Shown one piece after another: positions 15,201 to 26,724 of a stretch of 64,000 bases of DNA. Each line of letters begins with the position of its first letter. Position 1 is the first letter of the stretch. Source of the stretch: Paragordius varius (lineage: Eukaryota > Nematomorpha); assembly GCA_964247055.1 (NCBI GenBank), contig OZ176050.1, positions 10,974,001 to 11,038,000 on the forward strand, in the 5' to 3' direction. A program made the position numbers and the translations under genes. Under the pieces are notes generated by a model that ran no database searches, had not been told where the DNA came from, and was given only the letters and a program-made list of their open reading frames with translations.

Positions 15201-17451
15201 ACTAGTTAATTACAGTCTGAAAAGTTTTAAAATAAAAAATAAGGCTTTTATTTTTTTTTGATTTTTCGAACATCATAAATTTATGACTTATGAAATCATA
15301 AAATAACTTATTATTAAAAAATAAGGCTGATTACTTTGAAGAATAATTATTTTAACTTACCAACACCTTAAAAAGAGGACATATTTGGAAATAGAAAAAA
15401 TCAAATTTCGAAAAAAAACAGAATTTAAAAAATAATTTGCTCCAAAAATTTCTTGGTTAATTACATATTCTATATAATATAATTAAAAATAAAATGTTCT
15501 AATCATTATTGTTAAAGATATAAAAACAAATTTTTGACTCTTCTTAGGTTCATATACTTAAACTTTATTATGTGAGATAATTTGGATATTTAAAAAAAAT
15601 GTTTTTCCCCCGGTATATGTTTAGATCTGCGAACCTATATTTGATTGCATTGTACGGGAAACACAAATGCTTTCGCGGGCCACATTCGAAAAATATAGAG
15701 GCAACAAATATTTTATTAATTTTAAACATAAGATCGTGAAAAACTATTTTTTTCACAATTTTTGCTAGCTCAGTGCCGAAATTTGAACAGACTCAATCAG
15801 AGAATTTGTTTAAAAAAATCAATTTTACTTAGATTTTGAAAAATTTTGTTGAAGTGCGGGCTGCAAAAATATTTCCGTAGGCGCGTGTTGGACACTCCTA
15901 ATTTTAATAATTTCCCTTTGTATTAGTATAAGGATTCATTTGCATTATATATATATACATAAATATATAATATATATGAAAATTTAGATCGGAAAGAAAG
16001 CATTCAATATGCCGATTATAGTAACCGACTTTTTTTTAAATAACCCCAGCCTTTAGCCCATCTCCTGATGAATAATAGTATTTTATGAAACAAGTCGGCA
16101 AAACTGTGATTTCTAGCATTTTCTGTATAAACCCATTCAATTTTATGGACTATTTACGTTGTATGGGTCATAATTGTCAAGCCGCAATTTTTAATTAGCC
16201 CCTGTGTTAAGCCTAACCCAAAATCGATGTTTTCGCAAAAATATCGAGATCGAGACTTTGCAAATTTACAAGTGTTAATTTGTAAAAATGGTCTGAGACT
16301 TACCTTTAATAATTCATCTCTTTAATAATTGTCTAAATTTAAAAACGGGCAAATCTTTAAACTAAAATTCTGAGGTGTTAAATCAGCTGAATTAAATATT
16401 ATTAAGTCTTTTTATAATATTGTTAGAAGGTAATTAAGATATAAAACGTAAACTTGAAATGATATTTATTCCGTTTTTTTGTGCTTTATATATACTATTT
16501 TTAAGTGTACATAATTTGCATTATATCAATAACATTTCGAGTAACAAAGGATATAATATTTACATAGTACAAAAAAATATGAAAATTAGACAATTCAAAT
16601 CTCACAGAAAATTATTATATGCAACCAAAATATATATTTCAAATTTGCATGTAACAAATATCCTAGAGTGTTTTTGTACCGCTTATATCACCTGCTGTGA
16701 AGTACTATTAATTAGGCTAAATTTTCGTAAACATATTTTAAAGCGAGGAATTCATTTTCAAAAATAATTCTATTACATATTTATCCTAAAACCTTGGCAC
16801 TTTTGCGTTCATTATAAGAAATATAGCCCATTTTAACGGGCTAAAATATAAAACTTAATAAATATAAAACTTAACATAATTGTTTAGCTTTTTTAATATT
16901 TTTTTTAATATATATTGACGTTCAGAGCCTTTAGATTTTCTAAAAATTTATTTGATATAATTTACGATAATTTTGCGACTTTTTGATATGGATAATTTAT
17001 CACTAATAACTCTTAAGCCCCATAAACCAAAATATCACGAGAGTTTTGATAATATGATATACCTCAACTCGAGAACTTCACGCAGTATTTTATAAAGTCT
17101 TAAATATGTGTTCGACATAAAAGTTTTAGTGCCTTATTTTGAACAAAAATATTAAGAATAATCTGCATCAGTTTTTTCTTAGTTTATTGCTAAAAAACTA
17201 TATTCATCCGATTTAAAAATCATCACTTTATGTTTAAGCCAGGGGTGGCCAACCCGCGGCTTTCCGATCCTTTCGGGTCTGCGAAAAATTTGAAATCCAT
17301 AATTTGCAAAACATGTTCACAAAATCATGGTAAAATAATTATTCTTAGACATTTTTTCTCAATAAGTCTATCCTAAAAGCAAGAATGAGGAATGTTTCAT
17401 ACTTTCTATTTGAAGTCTTTTTTAAAATCTAATAAAATATCTATTAAATGC

Positions 17452-17491
<40 letters not shown>

Positions 17492-20400
17492 AATGCGGCC
17501 CGCAAAGCCATTTATGTTGGACAATCCTGGTTCCTAAGTGTGCCAGGGCATAAAAATCCTTTATATACTTTTTACACACCGCATGAGTACCCTGTAAAAT
17601 GAAAGCAAGCTTTAGTTTAAAAAACAACATTTATTTAGAAAATTATTAAGGCATTTGAAAAAAAAATTTCATTTTTAAAAAATATTTTGCTTACTTGATC
17701 CTAAATCAAAAATATGAAACATGTTAAATTTTGTTCTAAACATCTATAAATTAATATAAACATAATTGGAACAATATAAACTAGAAATTCCATTTTGTGA
17801 GAAAGTATTCAATATTTTCACAGAAACATAAATTATTAAATTACTAAACAATGGATACTTAAAAACTAAAATGAATTAAAAACCGTTTTAAATTAAAGTA
17901 AGTTAACAATTTGAAATATTTTATAAAAATTGTTTATTTTTATATATTATATAAAATTTATTTAATGAATTATATACTGTGAAAATTAGTCAGAAATAAA
18001 TTTAAGGTTAGTGCCATAAAAATGGGTAAATAGTATTGTATATAGCACATAAATTTATCTTTAACATAAAAAGAGATCATATATAAACTAAAAACTGAAT
18101 CTATCTAACCTATCCATAAAGGTAATTTATTATTATGTGTGCTGCATAACCCTGTCTGTAAGTAACATTAGAAAGTGTTTAATAAAGGCAACAAATTATA
18201 CGCGAGTCGATATAAAAAATTAATTAAAAAGTTAATGTAAACTATATAAAATAAACCAAAAACCATACATATTAGGATAACAATACCAAAATAGAAACAT
18301 AGTATATTCCTAACATCAATTTTGTTGCTTGACAAGACCTAAACGTACATAATGCCAATATATATGTATATATTTTATATATCATGCGTAATCCCATTTT
18401 TTAACGAACAAAACTAACAAGGTCAACTTTACTAAGTAAGTTATAAAATTAAATATTCGGATGACCGCATAAAAATATGGATGTGTTAACTAAAAAAGAT
18501 AGTCGTTAAATTTTTTCAATTGAAAAAGGACTTATTCTTGTCTGCAGTTAAAAATTTAGCACATTGTAAATCAGAATCAATCACCAATGTTAAATATAAC
18601 AGCTTAGAGGAAAATACAATATTAAAAAACTTCCTAATCCATTTTCAATATACGAGGAGAAAAAAATGACAAGTTGGTTGGTTAACACTGTGTATAAATA
18701 AGCATTTTATATGCATAATTAATATTTTTGGTAGGTTATGAAAAAAAATCATTTATAAATATAATATCCATGCAAAACCTTTAAATTTATTCACAATTTT
18801 TTAATTGATAACCATCGCGTGTATGGTTTAATTTATTGCTTCAATATTGATTATGTGAATAAATGATTTTCAGTTTTAGCCAATATTTAAAAAAAAAACT
18901 AAGAATAAACTCACATCGATTAAATACCTTAAATGTTGCTCATCATGCAGTTATCCGATTTTTAAAAATTAAGTTATAATCGTTTAAAGTTGAATATACT
19001 TTTTAATAACAATGGTTTGTCGACATTTAGCAACCCACGTAGGGAATAATGAAATTCTGTTAAATATAAATTATAAAAATATAAAAAATGATATATATTA
19101 ATAATAACAATGTTTATTTTTCAAAAAGTATAGGAAAACTCATACAACTTTTTTTCAGGTAAATTTTAAGAAACTAATATATTATTTTGCCACTATATAT
19201 TACAACAATTATAAATAGGCATATTAATTTTTGATAAAGACAAACAAGTCTGGATTGTGCAATGAAGGATTTATTTCAAATTGATTATGGATGTGTATCA
19301 TCTACCAAAAATTATTTAATTATATACTGCTTACTTCATCTCTATTTTTTGGATTAAATTGTCAAAAACAACGAGACAAATAAAAAATTTATGATGACTG
19401 TCCTTCAAAAATATCTAATTCAATATAAAAATACATTTATTTTCAAGTTTTTGTGGAATTTACGCTACAGCCAAAATAATTGATGAAGCAAAATTTTGTC
19501 AAAATAATAATTTTTCCACGAACGTAGACACGTTTAAATGGAGGGAAAACATTAATTACAAAATTTTACATAATTTAAATTAATTTATAAAAGATAACGG
19601 TAATTAATCAGGAAAATACAGTTTTATATAATTTAATTTTACATCTTTTAAAAATTAATTAATTTAAATTTTTTAATTCAGGACTAAATTATTTCAAAGC
19701 AAATTGCAAAAAGCGAGTTAATATTAAAGTTTTATGAAATAGTTTATATTTATTACAGCATATACCTATTAGTTTAAAACTCCGGGCGATGCTACGTTTA
19801 TTTATAAAAATGTTTTGTCTTCTTCAATTAATTCTTTCAGAAAGTAGTCTAATAACACTCATATAGGGCCCGGAACCGGCTTCAAGCCAATATTCGGGTT
19901 GCATTTTAATTTTTCATTCTAAACTGCTGTTCTTAATCTGATATAACGGTGATCAGTTTCATAAATTAACTGAAAAAGATTCTAAATAGTTCCGGTTCAG
20001 GTCTAAATACATAAATTTATCGAAAATTGCCTCACATGCATCTATGCATACAATTTGACATGACTCGATGCTAACAATCGCATTCCTTGATATTCTTCAA
20101 ATTTTATAAAACAAGTATTTATTCAAAGGCATAAAAAGCACTTTAATAATTTAGTATCATAATTTAGCCAATAATACAAAACCAATCTAAAAGTACAATA
20201 AATTGATAACGCAATAAGACCAATAACTTGATTCTATTGCGTATAAATTCAATTTTTGAGGGTTGTTTAAATATAGTAAAATTAGGTTACTCATGTGTTA
20301 GAGCAGCCCTTACACCATTTAATCAATCTTCAACTTATATTTCTAAAATAAATGTAAATCGATTATATTTCTTAGTTTGATATATAGAATAACGTTTATC

Positions 20401-23400
20401 CAATTAATAAGTCCTCGAGAAGGCGAAATCAAAAATAATTATTTTTGGGGGTAGAATCGACCATGTGCATATATAATTTTATCACAAAAATTTAATTTAT
20501 AGCAATGCAAAGGTTAGATATGATTAGGGTTGTGATTTTGACCCCCTTTTTTGAAAAAGGGGGTCAGACCTCGGTCGGAACTAGGTCCGACCTAGGTCAT
20601 ACCATATGTTATTGCTTATAATTAATAACTAAAAACATAAATACATGATTAAATTACAAAAATGTTTTTACATAAAGTATATATTTTTTTAAAAGTCTTT
20701 CATCAATACTGAAAATTTATTCTAGAATTAACGATCTAGCCTGGAATCATACATAAAGACTATAGAAAGTTTCAAATCACAGAAAGATAAGACTAACAAT
20801 ATGGAATTTATTGAAACCTAATTATGATCTAATTTTCAAACTATGAATGAAATCCGAAAATGTTTATTTTCAACTATGTTAAGAGTTGGGCATGTGGAAA
20901 TAAATTTCGCTAAATGTTTCTGGCAAATTTCTTCTTGAAAACAGAAATTAAGACGAAACTTAAGAAATTAAATACTTAGCTTGCTTTCGACCATCACCAT
21001 CTGTCATATAATTTATTTCATAAACTTCTTTTAGATGTTTCTGGATTCGGTTTTTATTATAGAGTAATTGCTTTTCATGCATGTAACTTGATTTTTTGAT
21101 CGATAAATTTCCACGAGGTTGATTTCATTATGAGGAAGTAAAGAAATGTATATCATATGATAATTAAATGAAAATAATACACAAATAAATAATATAGTTT
21201 GTTTTCGTAAAAATTGTAAAATTAATAAAATAAAAAAATAAAAAAATTGACCTAGGTCATTATTTTTCGTGGTCGTGACCATGGTCATGAAAGTCATGAC
21301 CCTAGGTCATTGACTAATGGGCACAACCCTAGATATGATATATATGCATAAAATTTCCTGCATAATCCTTTGGTTTTGGGGCTTAAAAATCATTTAAAAA
21401 AGTTATGTCTATTTTTTAATTGCTTTATATCGAAAAATCGCAAAATTAGCTTTTTAATAAAAGCTAATTTAAAATTTGTTAATATAGATTAATAATAAAT
21501 GGATAAAAGCAAAAATATATTTCTTTTAAATTTTTAATTTTAGAATCCGATATATTCAAATTTCTGTACCTATGAAATAGTTAGTTTCCTTATATAAAAC
21601 TCAAAATTTCTAGTATTGCTAGACAATTTTTATATGATGAATATAAAAACACTTTATTTTAGAAAAACACCTTTTTTATATTATTTGGGGTGAAGATTTA
21701 AATCGTCTCAGATTTTATATAAAAGATTTGTTTGTCTTAAAATAGGTAATTTTTGAAAACAATTCAAACGAATTAAAATTTCTGACGTGACAAAATTCTC
21801 AGTATCAAATTATACAGAAAAAGTGTTTTATAAGTGTTTTTTCACTGTTTTCATCCTTTAAAATACCATATACAGTTCATTAATTTTGCAAGAAGTTCAA
21901 TTTTAAAAATATTTTTATTGATGTCATAATCTACCATATATAAGGCGTGATGGTATAATAGGTATGTGGCCGGACTCTCACACTGCGTGCCAGAGTTCGA
22001 ACCTGAAACTACGCAATTTTTTCATCATCACTGTCAGTCCAGGGCAGGCAAGTGTTAAAGCCTTCAAAAGTCCAAATAGAATAAGTCCTTAACCTTAAAT
22101 AACAAAAGGAAAAAAGAGACTCTAAACTGTATAATTTTTATTTTATTATTTATAATCTACCATATATTGAAATTTATTATCGAACCGCATGCTTTTTAGC
22201 AAAAGTAAGATCTTTTAAAGGGGTTTAACATCTAAATAAAATAAATATAAATTATATCTTTGTTTTTTAAATATAAACAATGTCCACAAAAAATATGATG
22301 AAACTATAGATTTAGATGGGAAAATGCATCAGGATTATCATGATCCTTTTGGTTTTGGCCCTTCCGAGTGATTTAAGAAAGTTAAATACACATTAATGGT
22401 AAGTGAGCCATATCGGAATATGGCAATTGCGCACTTTTTTTAAATAAATTTTTTTGGCAAAAGCTAAATGCTGCATTTCAAAAAATATCACTAAAATATA
22501 TCATAAACAACATATAAAAATTAAAAGATTTTTTTAAAAAAACCTTTATAAGATGTGGGCTCCTCCCAAATTTTTCGCTCTTCTAGAATGGGCTTGTTAT
22601 CTTATTATAATAAACGCAATGCCGGAATTGCGCGATGAATATTTATATGATATCAACTAAAAAGATTTTTCCAAAAAGTTAATTTTTAGCATATTTTTTT
22701 TGAAGTTTACTTCATATATTTTGAGGCATGATGGAAACGGTAAAACGCTTTAAGATACTATAAATAAATTCGATAATGTTGAACATTTCTGTCATCTCAG
22801 AATTTTTATTAAAATATTCATTCGTCCTCAAAGTTATGTTGAATATAAATTGTGTTTTTTTACAAAATTTCACAAAAATTCGAAAGCAAAATTTTTAAAA
22901 TAAAATATAATGCTTATATAATATCTTACAAGCGTTTCTATACCGTTTCCATCCCTCAAAATATTATAAAGGTTTCAAAAAAAATGATAAAAATTAAATT
23001 TATGAAAATTATGTTTTTTTAAAAAATTATTTTAATACCAAAAATTAGCATATATTTAAATTTTTATCGCGTATTTTCGGCAATGCATTTATTAACAGCT
23101 ACCCATTTTACTTGAGTGAATAAATTTGAGAAGATCTGAGCCTATGTCTAATAATTAAAATTTTATAAAAATAATATGTAGTTTATGATATTTTTGTAAT
23201 ATTTTTTTGGAATAAAGCATTTAGCTTTCACCAAAAAAATTTATTAACAAAACGTCGAAAATTTTGCCATTTTCACATCAGGAGCAGTTACAAAAGTGTT
23301 AATAACATTCTTAAATCAATTAGGGCCAAAAGCACCATATAATCCTAAAATATTTTCTATCAAAATATATATTTCATCAGGATATTTTTTACACCCCCGA

Positions 23401-26400
23401 TTTAGAACACAATTATATTTTCGAATAAACTTTAACATATTTCGGTTTTAGGCCTTTGAGCAAAAAAAATTATTCAATTATATACAGTGCACTATTGCTA
23501 TTTTTCGGTAAGGAGCAATTATCAAAAAGTTGAATTAACTTTTTTATGACTCATAATGCCCAAACCAAAAGCACCATAAGAAACTTCAATCAGAATATAT
23601 AAATATATTTTATAATCCCCATTCGCACATTGGGTTTACAGAACAAATTTTAACTAAACCAAATAAAACCATAGTGGTTTGGTTAAAATTTCCACTTATA
23701 CATTTCGCAAAACCATCAGTTACAATGTTATTTGGAAAACGAATATAGATTTAGATTCTATTTAATATGCATAATTTCGAAAGTATTAAAAGCATGAGAT
23801 GCTAGTGATTCTGTTACAAAAATTAATCAATAACTTTTAATACTTTGTTTAAAAAATCCATCATGATTGATTTGGAATAATCTATCATCATGTTTCACAT
23901 TGTAATAATTTTAATATGGTCTCCTAGGTTTGGAAAAAAATGTTTCACTTAAAATGGACAGCCTAAATAAAATTTTAAATTCAATGCATAAATAAATGAA
24001 GCACCTAATATTATAATAATAAGAAATGATACAATAAATCAAAACTAATTTTTTTAAATTTCCGATTTTGGCAATTTATGCTTGGGTTTAGGCAGTCGCT
24101 TACCCATCATGTAGATGGTAAATATCACTATGGCGTCGCCTTGTCCAAAAAAATTAAAATGTGTTTAATAATTTAAAAACAAATCTAATTATAGACGCAT
24201 GGCGATCTCACAACAAAAAAATTTTCCTCCTAGCCTTGAGGCTTAAACAACAATTTAAATTTAGAGATGTAATGCTGGATTTAAATATCAAATTATTAAA
24301 TTATTTAAATAAAATAGAACGATAAATATATAGGTATATTCACCATTTCTCAATGTTATTATATTGTAAAAATTTTAAAAATCGGTTGCATAATGTTAAA
24401 ACACAAATATTTTCATTTGTTAAATATTAATCATATTGCTTAAAAAGTGGCAATGTATTTTTGATTTCCAACTAACAATTGTATATATTACAGAATTATC
24501 TCAAACTAAAAAAATTATTAGAAAATTCGGTCATATCAGGCATCGGCCACGCTGGTTTACTCAATAAATCTTGCCATAGCATTGTTATATTTTGGATTTT
24601 TACTAAATATATTTGGTTGGATCTTTTAAATGTTGAGATAAATCCACAAAATATGGAAATCTCAATTCTTACATGGCACTATTTTTTATTGTTCGGATAT
24701 TTAGATTATTGTGAACTTTTTTATATTAAATATTAAATAATATTTTTTTGACTCTCTATTTTTTGTAAGCACAATCACTGTGTAATCGTGATCAATGAGG
24801 ACGGGTTATTCCAACTCATGTCTAAGGAAACAGTATCCTGCCATATTAAAATTAATTTCTTAAAAAGTTGTGTTTGGACTTTGGTTAAAAAAGGAAAGCG
24901 CATTTTAAGTGCCTGTAACCATTTCTTTATATACGAAACGTTAATTTTACAAAAGTACCTTAAATGATTAAAAATTCTATGCGTGTATGAAAATATTTCC
25001 AAATTTTTTGGCAGAGGTGCTTTTACTTATTATTATTATGTTAATAATATCCATAATAATATTGCATAAATATTGAAAAATACTATATTTATTTATATAA
25101 AAGGAAAGGATATATTTGGCCAAAGAAACTAGATAGCCAACCGCTATTTTTATTTATCCTCTTATGTTAAAATTATTGTTTTTTTAATTAGAAAATAAAC
25201 CTAATGTCTCATTCGGAAATATTTTATTATTGCAAAATTATTGTTTCGGTCAACTATTACAATAAATAACTGGTTAATTAAAATATGTGTAATAACAATA
25301 ATAATAATAATAATAATAATTAAAAGTTGTAATTATAAAAGTTGATGACATTAAAAGATAAACATGAAAATACATTTTACCGAATTGCAGAAAACCATAT
25401 TTCAATGTCATTTAATATCTAACTAAAAAATAAATATCCCTGTATATAACAGAGGAAATGAACCACATATATTTTTAAACAATCCAGTTATATATTGTTA
25501 AATTTAATTTGAGACAAAAAGGAGAATATTCTACAGGTCTAAAAGTAAAATTTAAACCAATTATAATGATAATCCATTCAAATAGAATGATAGAAACAAT
25601 TATGTCATCGCAATACTGACCAGGTCGTTTATTATAATATTACAAAATGAATCATAAAAATGGCAATACACCATGAGATGCTGTAATAATTAGATTGCGT
25701 GCATTTCATATCTAAGGAATATCTTTAGACTGATGATACACAAATTTTAGGAATACATAAGATAAAACACATATTTAATCTGGTGGCCTGTGTGAATGCA
25801 ATTCATTCCATTTAACATAAATAGTGAATTAAATGCCGATTTTTATCAAAGCACTGTTTGGATTTTAAAAAATCATTTTATTAGGTTAGAATATAAATAT
25901 TCTTTCAAAATTATCTGGGGAATCACCACGGCTTCAAATCATTGAAATCAAAGAATGAGAGGAGGTTATTTTTGTTTTTTCCAAATGGCATAATAACGGA
26001 TTAGATTTAATATTACCCACTTGCCCCTGTTTAAATTAATTTTTTTCAAAATTTAAATATTATATTAAACCCACTCAAAAAAGGGGTAGTTATTGTTTTA
26101 TATTATACGATATGGATCAAATAAAAACAACATTTTAAATATGTATCATAAAAATGTGAAATTCACAGTTAATACGAAATTATATTGGAAATTAATAATT
26201 TGATCGAAAGATATTATCGGTTTTATATGATGTTAAAAAAGCAGTGATGAGCTTGGTTTTATATTAGTAAATTTTACAAAATACTATATTAATTAGTTTT
26301 CGATTAAATACTGTTTGAATAGCACCGAGCAGAATTGATATATGAATATTCAAAAAATACGGTATTGTTCTCACCCTAGATTTATAAATTGTAATCAAAT

Positions 26401-26724
26401 AGTTAGTTATATTATGTTGTATTAGGTTATGTAACAATAATTTAAATAATCAATAACTTCCAAATCAAAATCGCTAATTAAAAAATATTGAATAAAACTC
26501 ATTTTTATGTAAATAATTCCAATAGTTACTGTCAATATATATATATATATATATGTAGATTAAAATATTTAATTATCTTATTATCATTCATTACCTTTTA
26601 ATTCATGAGCGTAATTTGATGATACAGTTGAAACTTTAAAATTTGTTGAATGTCCATTTAAGGAGTTAGGCATCCCATTTGTAGTGCCGTTTTCCTCTAC
26701 AAAACCCTTGTTTTTATTTTCCAT
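261..26724 (-). CDS. PLCD: Phosphoinositide phospholipase C delta (20 coding exons)
   Basis: Hydrolyses PIP2 to IP3 and diacylglycerol at the plasma membrane. Exons: 26595-26724, 12667-12849, 10863-11100, 8243-8372, 7416-7534, 7268-7337, 7137-7221, 6701-6818, 6251-6336, 4413-4533, 4133-4218, 3731-3807, 3002-3112, 2726-2813, 2218-2397, 1797-1916, 1450-1493, 1091-1226, 514-663, 261-376. They sum to 2388 nt (795 aa) with all phases agreeing. Order is PH (about 55-170), EF-hands (185-310; first loop [12 protein letters not shown] is canonical), X (335-482), acidic linker (SEEDEAAE), Y (520-640) and C2 (655-790). Catalytic and Ca2+ residues are all present: H356 and N357 in SSHNTYL, E386 and D388 in CVEIDVWDG, H401 in FHGHT, E435 in SLENHC. 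Their spacing equals that of mammalian PLC-delta1. The Y box [13 protein letters not shown] is intact. The absence of SH2/SH3 and of a long C-terminal tail excludes gamma and beta types. The start is the only ATG of exon 1 (MENKNKG); exon 1 has no domain and is joined on phase alone. Confidence 0.93.
1929..2108. mobile_element. MITE family 1, copy a (Tc1/mariner-like)
   Basis: Imperfect inverted ends share CCTATTCACATTAT about 20 bases in from each side. The right end reads inward as CAGTATGCACACTTATG. It lies in the intron before PLC exon 16 and stops about a dozen bases from that exon's acceptor. It shares an internal block (ACTGTATTG, then CAATTGGCCAACAATAATG) with the copy at 41360. The left end is degraded and no clear TA duplication remains. 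Confidence 0.6.
2537..2673. mobile_element. Near-perfect fold-back element with TTAA at both ends
   Basis: Two arms of about 54 bases are almost exact reverse complements around a loop of about 28 bases. The arm starts TTAAATGGGTATAAATATTT and its inner part includes CAAGAGCTCTATGGTA. Both ends carry TTAA, the target of piggyBac-type transposons, though the usual CCC start is missing. It sits in the PLC intron between exons 14 and 15. The few arm mismatches suggest a young insertion. Confidence 0.75.
4756..6104. mobile_element. hAT-type non-autonomous element
   Basis: Starts CAGGGGTGTTCAGTATGCGG and ends CACCCCTG, the usual hAT terminal pattern. The 8 bases outside each end, ATTACACA and ATTTACCA, look like a decayed 8-bp target duplication. 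The right part (GCCCATATATATA, then AAATGCGGCCCGC) recurs in the element at 17240. About 1.35 kb with no transposase seen. It fills much of the PLC intron between exons 9 and 10. Confidence 0.65.
6367..6648. mobile_element. MITE family 2, copy a
   Basis: 282-bp element bounded by TA, with inverted ends CCATTTA. Copies of TTCAAATTCACCC-like units, some followed by TTGAAC, repeat inside the ends. It lies in the PLC intron between exons 8 and 9. Copy b is at 7607. Confidence 0.65.
7607..7864. mobile_element. MITE family 2, copy b
   Basis: 258-bp relative of the element at 6367. It has TA at both sides, ends CCATTTACACCTCAAATTCA and its inverted match, and inner repeats of CAAATTCACCCCTGAAC type. 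It lies in the PLC intron between exons 4 and 5. No coding capacity. Confidence 0.7.
8442..8595. mobile_element. MITE family 1, copy b
   Basis: 154-bp element whose two halves are inverted repeats of about 50 bases, starting CAGTATGCATTTTAATGG on the left and matching on the right. A TA dinucleotide flanks each end. The CAGT start and TA target fit Tc1/mariner. It lies in the PLC intron between exons 3 and 4. Confidence 0.8.
8960..10470 (-). mobile_element. Helitron-like element, copy 1 (3' end missing)
   Basis: Minus-strand copy of the family seen whole at 52652-54058. It starts near 10470 (TATTTATAAAAATGGAAA) and carries the same blocks in order: the CCCACCCCGTGT stretch, CCGACTATGTTCGGCGCAAT on the plus strand, and the later blocks to about 9040. 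The hairpin and CTAG end are not found, so the left edge is approximate. No Rep/helicase ORF. It lies in PLC intron 3. Confidence 0.65.
10659..10829. mobile_element. MITE family 1, copy c
   Basis: 171-bp element bounded by TA, with inverted ends CAGTGTGCACATTATTG and CAATATGCACATTTATG, both followed by GTTGGTC or GCTGGTC. It lies in PLC intron 3, about 35 bases past the donor of exon 3. Confidence 0.75.
11479..11617 (+). CDS. Plus-strand exon-like ORF of unknown origin
   Basis: 139 bases open in one frame (46 codons plus one base), bounded by a good acceptor (TTTAAATTCTAG) and a strong donor (TTTT|GTAAGT). The peptide starts [17 protein letters not shown] and continues with [18 protein letters not shown]. 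Its codon use is more protein-like than the surrounding sequence. It runs opposite to PLC, inside PLC intron 2. I recognise no family, and no partner exon is visible nearby. It may be a single exon of an overlapping gene, a captured fragment or chance. Confidence 0.3.
12225..12610 (+). mobile_element. Degraded LINE 3' fragment (RTE-like)
   Basis: Broken reading frames recall the end of an RTE-type reverse transcriptase ORF: a KRIEMKAY block, then a GHIIRANN block (normally FGHVIRA), then RWIDNL. Several stops and frame changes make it non-coding. It lies between PLC exons 2 and 3, on the opposite strand. It could be an older relative of the LINE at 62735, but the two regions do not overlap, so this cannot be tested here. 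Confidence 0.55.
17240..17529. mobile_element. Small hAT-type element
   Basis: Begins CAGGGGTGGCCAACCCGCGG; the far end read inward is CAGGATTGTCCAACA, matching at 11 of the first 15 bases. The inner GCCCATATATA and AAATGCGGCCCGC blocks match the element at 4756. A (TA)n tract of about 36 bases has expanded inside it. No clear 8-bp duplication remains. Confidence 0.6.
17454..17489. repeat. (TA)n microsatellite
   Basis: Uninterrupted TA dinucleotides, about 18 units, inside the small hAT element. Confidence 0.95.
20525..21331. mobile_element. hAT-type non-autonomous element with GACCTAGGTC palindromes
   Basis: Ends are inverted repeats TAGGGTTGTG and CACAACCCTA, flanked by exact 8-bp duplications GATATGAT (20517-20524 and 21332-21339). 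The 8-bp duplication defines a hAT-type insertion. Just inside both ends lie clusters of the palindrome GACCTAGGTC and related GGTCRTGACC units. No transposase ORF in 807 bp. Confidence 0.85.
21345..23625. repeat. Cluster of the paired dispersed repeat ('CAAAAGCACCATA' family)
   Basis: Pieces occur at about 21345-21480 and 22315-22520 in one orientation, and at about 23190-23400 and 23505-23625 in the other. The middle two form inverted arms of about 200 bases around a spacer of about 670 bases. Shared marks are CAAAAGCACCATA, a block near ATCAGGATATTTTT and AAGCATTTAGCTTTCACC. More copies lie at 38925, 60440 and 61325. The type of element is unclear. Confidence 0.55.
21942..22151 (+). mobile_element. 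tRNA-derived SINE, copy 1
   Basis: The head resembles a tRNA, with an A-box-like TGGTATAATAGG and a B-box GAGTTCGAACC about 35 bases on. A non-tRNA body (CAGTCCAGGGCAGGCAAGTG) and an A-rich tail with AAAGGAAAAAAG follow. Exact 16-bp duplications ATAATCTACCATATAT flank it at 21926-21941 and 22152-22167. Copy 2 is at 39940-40137 on the minus strand. LINE machinery presumably moved it, since the duplication is of that kind. Confidence 0.85.

Larger units (their letters stand above)
12850..26594 (-). other. 13.7-kb first coding intron of PLC-delta
   Basis: No host exon was recognised in this stretch. It holds a small hAT relative (17240), the 807-bp hAT-type element (20525), a SINE (21942), several pieces of the paired repeat family (21345-23625), a diverged repeat near 13500-14300 shared with 38500 and 61850, and simple AT tracts. 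The remainder is plain AT-rich sequence where I see nothing. The size leaves room for enhancers or non-coding RNA not detectable by eye. Confidence 0.7.

Noticed and set aside
21942-22015. A functional tRNA gene
   Set aside because: The A and B boxes fit, but a second diverged copy, the long shared tail and the target duplication show a SINE head.
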